From: Mitsuaria sp. GD03876
Lineage (GTDB): Bacteria > Pseudomonadota > Gammaproteobacteria > Burkholderiales > Burkholderiaceae_C
Reading direction: 5' to 3'
DNA length: 50,004 bases
Assembly (NCBI RefSeq): GCF_029840635.1
Contig: NZ_JAOCCU010000047.1
Span: 1 to 50,004 of the forward strand
The translations under genes and the position numbers were made by a program. Each line of letters opens with the position of its first letter. The first letter of the stretch is position 1. Shown here in pieces: positions 43,070 through 50,004 of this stretch. Under the pieces are notes generated by a model, which did not search any database, was not told the origin of the DNA, and saw only the letters and a program-made list of their open reading frames with translations.

Positions 43070-44086
43070 CTACTCGACCTGCGCCGGTCCGCGCGCGCGC
43101 TCGTCGAGGAAGCGGTTCAGGCGCTGCAGGTCCTCGGTGTCGATCGGCGCGCCGTTGCGCCAGGCCTTGATCCAGGCCTCGCGCTGCGGGTCGGCCGCGA
43201 GCTGGCGCACCGCCTGGTCCATCGCCTCGATGGCGCGCCGGCCCTCGGGCGTGCGGCTGCAGCCCGCGGTCGCGACCAGCGTGCTGCGGCCTTCGGCCAG
43301 CGGCAGCTTCGCGAGCTCCGGCGCGCCGGGATGCATGGCGCTGAAGTCGTCGACGGTGATCGGGTACTCGAGCGTGTAGTCCATCCGCCGCGCGCGCAGC
43401 ATCGGCAGCAGGTGCGCGCCGCGGCCCGCGACGACCGAGCGCGGCGCGCGCTCCGGATCGGCGGTGAGCAGCTTGTCGATGCGCGGCCCGAAGCTGCGGT
43501 CGCGCGGCACCAGGCCGGTCAGGTCGGTGCGGCGCAGCAGGTCGGCCAGCTGCAGCGGCTGGCCGTTCGACTCGAAGCGCGACAGGTCCTCGCGACGCAC
43601 GATCACGTGGATCTGGCGCGAGAGCATGGGCGGGTACAGCGAGGTGAAGTACAGCCACTGCAGCCGCTCGGGCGTGCGCACGTGCAGCACCGAGCAGATT
43701 GTCTCGCCCTGGCGCGCCTGCGCCTCGAAGCGCGGCAGGCTCAGCTCGACGAAGACATGGCGGAACTGCGGCATGCGCTCGATCAGCAGGCGCAGGAAGC
43801 CGTCGACCTCGCCCTGGCCGAGGTCCTCGACCCGCTGCGGCGCCTTGCCGTCGCGGTAGACGAAGTGAGGCGGCATGTCCTGCACCAGCCAGCGCAGGAT
43901 CGGCAGCGGCGCGGCGGGCGAGGGGGAGGCCGAGGACGGCGATGGCGTCGTCGGCTGCGCCGCGGCGGGCACGGCGGTCAACGCGCCCAGCACGAATGAG
44001 AAGGCGAACGCGGCGGCCGCGGCCAGGGGGGCGACGAGGTCGCGCCCGGCCACGTGGCGTCGGCGGGTCAGTCGCCCTCGACCCAT
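43070..44086 (-). CDS. Periplasmic solute-binding-like protein (SBP family 3-like)
   Basis: 338 aa. A hydrophobic N-terminal stretch (APLAAAAAFAFSFVLGALTAVPAAAQ) is a signal peptide after a basic start. The mature part starts ILRWLVQDMPPHFVYRDGK and shows the two-lobe pattern of amino-acid-binding-like domains (GLVPRDRSFGPRIDKLL, RRMDYTLEYPITVDDF). There is no adjacent ABC transporter permease or ATPase, so it is probably a stand-alone sensor or enzyme-like member. The start at 44084-44086 overlaps the end of the MurA-like gene by 19 nt. Confidence 0.78.
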   Translation of the reverse strand: MGRGRLTRRRHVAGRDLVAPLAAAAAFAFSFVLGALTAVPAAAQPTTPSPSSASPSPAAPLPILRWLVQDMPPHFVYRDGKAPQRVEDLGQGEVDGFLRLLIERMPQFRHVFVELSLPRFEAQARQGETICSVLHVRTPERLQWLYFTSLYPPMLSRQIHVIVRREDLSRFESNGQPLQLADLLRRTDLTGLVPRDRSFGPRIDKLLTADPERAPRSVVAGRGAHLLPMLRARRMDYTLEYPITVDDFSAMHPGAPELAKLPLAEGRSTLVATAGCSRTPEGRRAIEAMDQAVRQLAADPQREAWIKAWRNGAPIDTEDLQRLNRFLDERARGPAQVE

Positions 44087-45369
44087 TCCACCTTGGCGCC
44101 GAGGCGGGTGATGTTCTCGGCGAACTGCGGATGGGCGCGGCGGACCGGCGTCGCGTTGCGGATGACGGACTTGCCGGGGATGCTGGCCGCGACCATCAGC
44201 AGCGCGATCGCGACGCGGATGATGTACGGGCTCTCGACCTCGGCCGGGCTCAGCGGCTTGCCGCCGAAGGTCACCATGCGGTGCGGGTCCGACAGGAAGG
44301 CATGCGCGCCGAACTTGGACAGCTCGGTGGTCCAGCCCATCGCGCCGTCGTAGACCTTGTTCCAGAACATCACGCTGCCTTCGGCCTTGACGCCCAGCGC
44401 CACGAAGATCGGCAGCAGGTCCACCGGCAGGTAGGGCCAGGGCGCCGCTTCCACCTTCTGCAGGATGTTGCGGGTGAAGGGCTCCTTGACCTTCAACTTG
44501 CCCTCGACCACCGAGCGCGACCAGCCGTCCTCATGCACGATCTGGACGCCGAACTTGGCGAAGGTGCGGTCGATCAGCGGGAACTGCTCGGGGTGTGAAT
44601 TCTTGACCCGCACGTCGCCGCCGGTGATCGCGCCCAGCGCGAGGAAGGTGACGATCTCGTGGAAGTCCTCGGCGAAGGTGAACTCGCCGCCGCCCAGTTC
44701 CTTGACGCCGTGGATGGTCAGGCGCGAGGTGCCCAGGCCTTCCAGCTTCGCGCCTAGCATCTGCATGAACTGGCAGAACTCCTGGACATGCGGCTCGCTG
44801 GCGGCGTTCATCAGCGTCGAGGTGCCGTGGGCGAGCGCGGCGCACAGCACGAAGTTCTCGGTGGTGGTGACCGAGGCGTAGTCGGTCCAGTGGTCGTTGG
44901 CGCGGAGCTGGCCGTCGACCTGCAGCAGCAGGCCATCGGCGGCGCGGTCGACCGAGGCGCCGAAGCGCTCGAAGACCTCGACGTGCGGATCGATCTCGCG
45001 CGCGCCGAGCGTGCAGCCCTTGACGTCGTCCTCGATGCGGGCGGCGCCGAAACGCGCCATCAGGCCCGGCACCAGCATGATCGACGAGCGCATCTCCTCG
45101 GGCAGGTGGTCCTTGGCCGGGTCGAAGTGGGTGTCGAGGTGGTGCAGGTCCAGCACGCCGCTCTTGAAGTCCACCGTGACGCTGCTGCCCAGGTTGCGGA
45201 AGACCTCCAGGATCTTCTTGACGTCGGTGATCTCGGGCACGCCGTGCAGGCGCACCGGCTCGCGGGTGAGCAGCGTCGCGCACAGGATGGGCAGGACGGC
45301 GTTCTTGTTGGCCGAGGGAACGATGCGGCCCTTCAGGGGCGAGCCGCCGTGGACGATGAGATTGGACAT
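44068..45369 (-). CDS. UDP-N-acetylglucosamine 1-carboxyvinyltransferase-like enzyme (divergent MurA paralog)
   Basis: EPSP-synthase-fold enzyme of 433 aa. It retains Lys-Asn in VPSANKNAVLPIL (normal: SGAKNAALPIL), a Cys in DVKGCTLGAREIDPH at the MurA catalytic cysteine position, and Asp in PYLPVDLLPIFVALG (normal: FPTD). Yet the C-terminal segment reads TPVRRAHPQFAENITRLGA rather than IYHIDRGYERI, and several other motifs deviate. It may be a second MurA or a related enzyme on another UDP-sugar. Burkholderiales usually carry murA in another locus. The start MSNLIVHGG at 45367-45369 is clear. Confidence 0.8.
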   Translation of the reverse strand: MSNLIVHGGSPLKGRIVPSANKNAVLPILCATLLTREPVRLHGVPEITDVKKILEVFRNLGSSVTVDFKSGVLDLHHLDTHFDPAKDHLPEEMRSSIMLVPGLMARFGAARIEDDVKGCTLGAREIDPHVEVFERFGASVDRAADGLLLQVDGQLRANDHWTDYASVTTTENFVLCAALAHGTSTLMNAASEPHVQEFCQFMQMLGAKLEGLGTSRLTIHGVKELGGGEFTFAEDFHEIVTFLALGAITGGDVRVKNSHPEQFPLIDRTFAKFGVQIVHEDGWSRSVVEGKLKVKEPFTRNILQKVEAAPWPYLPVDLLPIFVALGVKAEGSVMFWNKVYDGAMGWTTELSKFGAHAFLSDPHRMVTFGGKPLSPAEVESPYIIRVAIALLMVAASIPGKSVIRNATPVRRAHPQFAENITRLGAKVEWVEGD

Positions 45370-45601
45370 GGGCTTGCGCGGGGCGCGCCGGTGGGCGGCG
45401 GAAGGATCGGTGGGCGAGCGCGAATTATCGGGGGTCGTGCGATGGCCCGGCGCTCGAACGGGACATGGGCTTGCATCTTGCAACGCCGGCCCGCGTCCCG
45501 CCAGGGAAGGTGTGCTCCGCCGGCGGAGGAATTCCTCCCAGGGCGCAGCCAGGGAAATCATGGGCCTGGGAGCGAGGCGCCGCTGGCCACAATCGCGGCC
45601 C
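45370..45601. promoter_or_regulatory. Divergent intergenic region between the MurA-like and RDD genes
   Basis: 232 bp with no gene. It should hold both promoters. I saw no confident -35/-10 pair, terminator or repeat in it. Confidence 0.4.
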
Positions 45602-46735
45602 ATGACCACGCCCGTCGATCCGTCTCCCGCGCCCGGTGGCGCCCTGCCCGCGGTGCCCGCCGCGCCCGCGCCCCTGGCCGCCGCGACCTCCGCCGGCGAG
45701 GCGCCGGCCCCGTTGCTCGCGCCGGTGCGCAAGCTGCTCGAGAAGCGCGCCGGCGGCACGGCTTCCGGCACGGAAGCGGGCGAGGACCCGCGCGACTGGA
45801 TCACGCCCGAGGACCTGAACGTCGCGCCGGCGCTGCTGGGCCTGCCGCTGGCCTCGCCATGGCAGCGGGCCAAGGCGATGGCGGTGGACGTGACGCTGGT
45901 GACGCTGCTGTCGAACCTGGGCAACACGCCGCTGCTGGCGGGCTGCTGCTGGGTCGCCTGGCGCTGCTACAAGCGGCAGCGCGCCTCGCGGGGCGAGGTG
46001 CAGAAGGAAAGCGGCTGGCTGGGCTGGGCGCCGGCGCTGTGCCTGGTGGCGTTCGGGCTGTACTCGAGCGTGATGGAGCACATCGACGAACAGACCCGGA
46101 GCGAGCGCCGCGAGGCGGTGGCCGCGGCGTCACCGACCAAGCCCGATCACGACGATGAGGAAAGCGCCGCCGAAGAAGCCGGCCCTCACGACGCGGCGGC
46201 CGCCAGCGACTCGACGAAGCAGCTGGTGAAGGCGGCGCTCGCGACGGCGGCGATCGCGGCCTCGGCGAGCCCGGTCGGGACCGAGGCGGAGCGGATCGAG
46301 CATGCGCGCGAGTTGGAGCGCCAGGCGCAGCGCACGCGCATCAAGGCGCTGAAGGACGAGGTCCGCGAGTTGAAGGCCGAGGCCAAGCGCTCGCTGCTGG
46401 AGAAGCTGCGCCATTGGTGGGAGCTGGTGGGCCTGAACCTGGCGTGGGCGTTCGTGTATTTCGTGGCCTTCCCGCTGATCTGGCCGGGCCAGACGCCGGG
46501 CAAGCGCCTGATGGGGCTGCGCATCGTGGAGCTGACGGGCAAGCCGCTGAAGCCGATGCTGTGCGTGCGCCGCTACGGCGGCTACGCGGCCGGCGCGACG
46601 ACGGGTGGCATGGGCTTCCTGCAGATCCTGTGGGACGCGAACCGGCAAGGCCTGCACGACAAGGCGGCCCACACCGCGGTGATCGACACGAGGAATCCGC
46701 GCCGCCTGCGCCTCACCGAGGACTTGACCGGCTGA
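45602..46735 (+). CDS. RDD-family membrane protein with a charged coiled-coil insertion
   Basis: 377 aa. The family core is split: PWQRAKAMAVDVTLVTLLSN (about 85-104) at the start of the first helix region and WPGQTPGKRLMGLRIVELTG (about 297-316) near the end, with LHDKAAHTAVI (RDD terminal motif). Between them lies about 110 residues of acidic linker (HDDEESAAEEAG) and a coiled-coil-like stretch (TEAERIEHARELERQAQRTR, IKALKDEVRELKAEAKRSLL). Function unknown. It converges with trhO with back-to-back stops. Confidence 0.85.
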   Translation: MTTPVDPSPAPGGALPAVPAAPAPLAAATSAGEAPAPLLAPVRKLLEKRAGGTASGTEAGEDPRDWITPEDLNVAPALLGLPLASPWQRAKAMAVDVTLVTLLSNLGNTPLLAGCCWVAWRCYKRQRASRGEVQKESGWLGWAPALCLVAFGLYSSVMEHIDEQTRSERREAVAAASPTKPDHDDEESAAEEAGPHDAAAASDSTKQLVKAALATAAIAASASPVGTEAERIEHARELERQAQRTRIKALKDEVRELKAEAKRSLLEKLRHWWELVGLNLAWAFVYFVAFPLIWPGQTPGKRLMGLRIVELTGKPLKPMLCVRRYGGYAAGATTGGMGFLQILWDANRQGLHDKAAHTAVIDTRNPRRLRLTEDLTG

Positions 46736-47557
46736 TCAGCCTGTCGGATCCAACCGCTTCGCGCGCGCCAGCCGCCAGGCTTCGGCGGGGTCGTCGCCGT
46801 AGACGTCTTCCGCGGTCGTGGCGGTTTCCTTCCGCTGCGTGTCGATCGCGATGCGTTTGTCGAAGACGAAGCATTCCCCGAGCCAATCCGCGTCGGCATC
46901 GGGCATCTGCTCGAAGTAGTTGAGGATGCCGCCATCGAGCTGCCGGACGGTGAGGCCGCGATCGCTCATCCACCCCGACATCTTTTCGCAGCGGATCCCG
47001 CCGGTGCAGTACATGGCGACGGTCTTGCCCTCGCGCCGCCATTCCTCGGCGTGGGCTTCGACGTAAGCGGGGAAGTCGCGGAAGTGCCGCACGCCCGGGT
47101 CGACGGCGCCGTGGAAGTGGCCGAGCTCGAATTCGAAATGGTTGCGGTTGTCGAGCACGACGACGTCGTCGCGCCGGATCAGCTCGCGCCACGCGCGGGG
47201 GGACACGTGGGTGTCGCGGGCGTCGACCAGGCCGGTGACACCGTCGAGCCCGAAGGCGACGAGCTCCGGCTTCTCATGGACCTTCAGCAGCGTGAAGGGT
47301 CGGGTCGTGCAGAAGCTGCGCTTGAAGTGGAGGTCGGCGAAGGGCGGCTCGGCGCGGAGCGCGGCTTCGAAGGCGTCGAGCGCCTCGATCGGACCGCCGA
47401 GGGCGCCGGTGATGCCTTCGGGCGCCAGCAGCAGGTTGCCGCCGACGACGTTCCCCAGGCTCAGGTTGAGGTCCCGCAGCCGCTGCGCGAGCAAGGCGGT
47501 CTCGTCCAGGCGGACGAACTTGTAGAACGAGCTGTGCTGGTGCTCGGGGGAGGACAT
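46736..47557 (-). CDS. trhO: tRNA uridine(34) hydroxylase TrhO (rhodanese-related)
   Basis: TrhO (YceA) forms 5-hydroxyuridine at the tRNA wobble position. The 273 aa begin SSFYKFVRLDETALLAQRL, then the conserved GITGALGGP, an acylphosphatase-like N domain, and the rhodanese domain with VVVLDNRNHFEFELGHF and the catalytic loop MYCTGGIRCEKMSGWM. It converges with the RDD gene. Divergent from psd across 141 bp. Together with mnmE it is the second wobble-modification gene of the window. Confidence 0.94.
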   Translation of the reverse strand: MSSPEHQHSSFYKFVRLDETALLAQRLRDLNLSLGNVVGGNLLLAPEGITGALGGPIEALDAFEAALRAEPPFADLHFKRSFCTTRPFTLLKVHEKPELVAFGLDGVTGLVDARDTHVSPRAWRELIRRDDVVVLDNRNHFEFELGHFHGAVDPGVRHFRDFPAYVEAHAEEWRREGKTVAMYCTGGIRCEKMSGWMSDRGLTVRQLDGGILNYFEQMPDADADWLGECFVFDKRIAIDTQRKETATTAEDVYGDDPAEAWRLARAKRLDPTG

Positions 47558-47656
47558 GGGGGGACTGGACGGGCGGAGCGGAAACCAGCCGCGATGGTAC
47601 CGGGGGCCTTCCCCCGCACGGGGGCAACCCTTGTGCGGGACCGATCCTTGCCCGCC

Positions 47657-47662
47657 TAGAAT
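47657..47662 (+). promoter_or_regulatory. Predicted -10 (TAGAAT) of psd
   Basis: TAGAAT 37 nt before the psd GTG, leaving a short leader. The flanking CCTAGAATCCGCC recurs before the FMN riboswitch at 41101-41113. Confidence 0.4.
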
Positions 47663-47698
47663 CCGCCACCTTTTTCCTGGCGCCTGGCGCCCCTTGCC

Positions 47699-48547
47699 GT
47701 GTCCGACCGTCTCGCCGTCCTGCCTCAATACCTGATGCCCAAGCTGGCGATGACCCGCCTGGCCGGACGGCTGGCAGGCGCGGAACTCGGCGGCTTCACG
47801 ACCTGGACGATCCGGCGCTTCATCGACCGCTACGGCGTCAACATGGCCGAGGCCGCGGAATCCGATCCCGCCGCCTACGCGACCTTCAACGAGTTCTTCA
47901 CCCGCGCGCTCAAGCCCGGCGCCCGACCGCTGGCCGACGCGCCGCTGATCTGCCCGGTCGACGGCGCGATCAGCCAATTCGGCCCGATCCGCGCGGACCA
48001 GATCTTCCAGGCCAAGGGCCACCAGTACTCGACCGCCGCGCTGCTGGGCGGCGACCAGCAGCTGGCCGCGCAGTTCCGCGACGGCCACTTCGCGACGATC
48101 TACCTGAGCCCGCGCGACTACCACCGCATCCACATGCCCTGCGGCGGCCGGCTGGTGCGCATGGTGCATGTGCCGGGCGAGCTGTTCTCGGTCAACCCGA
48201 CCACCGCGCGCGGCGTGCCCGGCCTGTTCGCGCGCAACGAGCGCGTCGTCTGCCTCTTCGAGGGCGAGCACGGCCCCTGGGTGCTGGTGCTGGTGGGCGC
48301 GACGATCGTCGGCTCGATGGCGACCGTCTGGCATGGCGTCGTCAATCCGCCGCGGCCGGGGCGCCTGCGCACCTGGCACTACGAGAACGAGCACTTCAGC
48401 TACGCGCGCGGCGAGGAGATGGGCCGCTTCCTGCTGGGCTCCACCGTCGTGCTGCTGTTCCCGAAGGACCTGCCGATGGCGTTCAACCCGGGCTGGCTGC
48501 CGGGCGGCCCGGTGCGGCTGGGCGAGCCGATGGCCACGCTGCGCTGA
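47699..48547 (+). CDS. psd: Phosphatidylserine decarboxylase proenzyme
   Basis: It makes phosphatidylethanolamine in the inner membrane. The 282 aa carry the autocleavage motif FLLGSTVVLLF (Gly-Ser site, about 243-246), the DxH-type block SPRDYHRIHMPCGG and CPVDGAISQFG. The start is GTG 47699; the family's N terminus (RLAVLPQYLMPKLAMTRLAG) follows at once. Upstream is TAGAAT as a -10. Confidence 0.95.
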   Translation: MSDRLAVLPQYLMPKLAMTRLAGRLAGAELGGFTTWTIRRFIDRYGVNMAEAAESDPAAYATFNEFFTRALKPGARPLADAPLICPVDGAISQFGPIRADQIFQAKGHQYSTAALLGGDQQLAAQFRDGHFATIYLSPRDYHRIHMPCGGRLVRMVHVPGELFSVNPTTARGVPGLFARNERVVCLFEGEHGPWVLVLVGATIVGSMATVWHGVVNPPRPGRLRTWHYENEHFSYARGEEMGRFLLGSTVVLLFPKDLPMAFNPGWLPGGPVRLGEPMATLR

Positions 48548-48660
48548 GCGCGCCGCCCCCGCCCATCGGGGGGCCCCCTCCGGCCCCGACCATGCCCTCC
48601 GAATAGGGCCCGCCTTTGCGGGACAATCGCCGTTTTGCGAAACGACGGCGACGAGCTCCC

Positions 48661-49974
48661 ATGACCCTGCGTGTCCTGACCGGCATCACGACCACCGGCA
48701 CCCTGCACCTCGGCAACTACGTCGGCGCGGTGCGCCGCGCCATCGCGGCCAGCCGCGAACCGGGCGCCGAGAGCTTCTTCTTCATGGCCGACTACCACGC
48801 GCTGATCAAGTGCGACGAGCCGGCCCGCATCGAGGCCTCGCGCCTGCAGATCGCCGCCACCTGGCTGGCCGCCGGCCTGGACACCAGCCGGGTCGTGTTC
48901 TACCGCCAGAGCGACATCGTCGAGATCCCCGAGCTGACCTGGCTGCTGACCTGCGTCACGTCCAAGGGCCAGATGAACCGCGCGCATGCCTACAAGGCCT
49001 CGGTGGACGCCAACGTCGCCGCGGGCGAGGATCCGGACGCCGGCATCACGATGGGCCTGTACAGCTATCCGATCCTGATGGCCGCGGACATCCTGATGTT
49101 CAACGCCCATCGCGTGCCGGTCGGCAAGGACCAGGCGCAGCACATCGAGATGGCGCGCGACGTCGCGCAGCGCTTCAACCACACCTTCAAGACCGAGCTC
49201 TTCGTGCTGCCCGAGGCCAGCATCGACGAGGAAATGGAACTCCTGCCCGGCCTCGACGGCCGCAAGATGTCCAAGAGCTACGACAACGTGATCCCGCTGT
49301 TCGAAGGCGGCGCGAAGGCATTGCGGGAGGCCATCTCCAAGATCGTCACCGACTCGCGCCTGCCCGGCGAGCCCAAGGAAACCGAAGGCTCGCACCTGGT
49401 CCAGATCTACGACGCGTTCGCCACGCCCGCGCAGCGCCAGGCGTTCCGCGCGGCGCTGCACGGCGGCCTGTCGTGGGGCGAGGCCAAGGACCAGCTGTTC
49501 GCGCTGATCGACGCCGAGATCGGCCCGATGCGCGAGCGCTACGACGCGCTGATGGCCAACCCCGAGAAGATCGAGGCCATCCTGATGGAAGGCGCCGCCA
49601 AGGCACGCGCCATCGCCGCGCCGCTGCTGGCCCGCGCCCGCGAAGCCGTCGGCCTGCGCCGCTTCCAACCGCTGGCCGCGCCGGTCGCCCAGGCCGCGAA
49701 GGCCAAGTCGACCGTCCCCGCGTTCAAGCAGTACCGCGAGAACGACGGCCTCTTCTACTTCAAGCTCCTCGCCGCCGACGGCACCCTGCTCCTCCAGAGC
49801 ACCGGGCTGTCCCAAGGCAAGGAAGCCGGGCAATGGGTCGCGAGACTCAAGCGCGAAGGCGCGACCGCGCTGAGCGATGCCCCGGTGTCGCGTGAGACCT
49901 CGGACGAGGTGCTGCTGCCGGCGCTCGAGGCACTCGTCACCGCGGAACTCGAAGCGGCGGCCGCGAAGGGCTGA
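48661..49974 (+). CDS. trpS: Tryptophan--tRNA ligase
   Basis: Class I aminoacyl-tRNA synthetase, 437 aa. HIGH-type motif [12 protein letters not shown] (about 11-22) and KMSKS in [11 protein letters not shown] (near 201). [21 protein letters not shown] is the Trp-adenylate pocket. The C-terminal 70 residues form an extra domain ([40 protein letters not shown]) that is common in betaproteobacteria but absent from E. coli TrpS. The ATG at 48661 gives [13 protein letters not shown]; a longer frame adds 15 basic residues and is rejected. Confidence 0.97.
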   Translation: MTLRVLTGITTTGTLHLGNYVGAVRRAIAASREPGAESFFFMADYHALIKCDEPARIEASRLQIAATWLAAGLDTSRVVFYRQSDIVEIPELTWLLTCVTSKGQMNRAHAYKASVDANVAAGEDPDAGITMGLYSYPILMAADILMFNAHRVPVGKDQAQHIEMARDVAQRFNHTFKTELFVLPEASIDEEMELLPGLDGRKMSKSYDNVIPLFEGGAKALREAISKIVTDSRLPGEPKETEGSHLVQIYDAFATPAQRQAFRAALHGGLSWGEAKDQLFALIDAEIGPMRERYDALMANPEKIEAILMEGAAKARAIAAPLLARAREAVGLRRFQPLAAPVAQAAKAKSTVPAFKQYRENDGLFYFKLLAADGTLLLQSTGLSQGKEAGQWVARLKREGATALSDAPVSRETSDEVLLPALEALVTAELEAAAAKG

Positions 49975-50004
49975 TTCCCTCCTCCCTTCGGGCGACCGAG
50001 CACG

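Overview
The window is GC-rich (roughly 70% by eye), densely coded chromosomal DNA from a betaproteobacterium, most likely a Burkholderiales member of the Roseateles/Mitsuaria/Rubrivivax kind. I base this on protein style, the dnaA-rpmH-rnpA-yidD-yidC-mnmE order, a TrpS with a C-terminal extension, and the absence of AT-rich accessory islands. No tRNA, rRNA, CRISPR array, prophage or complete insertion sequence was seen.

Layout. 1-5040 is the origin-proximal block: the 5' part of dnaA facing left, a divergent promoter region with DnaA boxes, then rpmH, rnpA, yidD, yidC and mnmE facing right. 5052-9432 runs leftward: apt, a PAS-GGDEF diguanylate cyclase, an acyl-CoA dehydrogenase and a histidine phosphatase. 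9553-15840 holds an OafA-type acyltransferase, a Kef-type antiporter, glutamate dehydrogenase and a DJ-1/PfpI protein. 15909-21966 is an envelope/LPS block: a PAP2 membrane phosphatase, a PmrAB/QseBC-type two-component system with a four-copy 11-bp direct repeat between them, then kdsD-kdsC-lptC and a short-chain dehydrogenase. 22083-22592 is an RRM protein with an RGG/YGG tail. 22871-29368 reads rightward: a BtuF-like protein carrying an in-frame palindromic insert, creB-creC-creD with a near-consensus CreB site, and a GMC oxidoreductase. 29369-36595 is mostly leftward: M17 aminopeptidase, thioredoxin-like protein, a SNF2 helicase, and an ECF sigma / membrane anti-sigma / secreted heptad-repeat protein operon; one 54-aa gene faces right. 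37122-50004 holds a TauE/SafE permease, HDOD protein, a second diguanylate cyclase, a small beta-barrel-like protein, an FMN riboswitch with a type II lumazine synthase, an RluA-type synthase, a solute-binding-like protein, a divergent MurA, an RDD protein, trhO, psd and trpS.

How it works together. Housekeeping functions (replication initiation, translation, membrane insertion, tRNA modification) sit beside cell-envelope functions (Kdo synthesis, LPS transport, lipid A or phospholipid phosphatase, phosphatidylserine decarboxylase, MurA-like enzyme). Three signalling systems (PmrAB-like, CreBC, ECF sigma) and two cyclic-di-GMP synthases are interleaved with these. The most unusual signals are regulatory or structural: the CTGAAG array, structured intergenic RNAs with their own terminators at 3440-3590 and before 37040, DnaA-box-like repeats inside an insertion of rnpA, the palindromic insert in the BtuF-like gene, and the sigma/anti-sigma/heptad-repeat cassette. 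I did not find an obviously new defence or mobile system.
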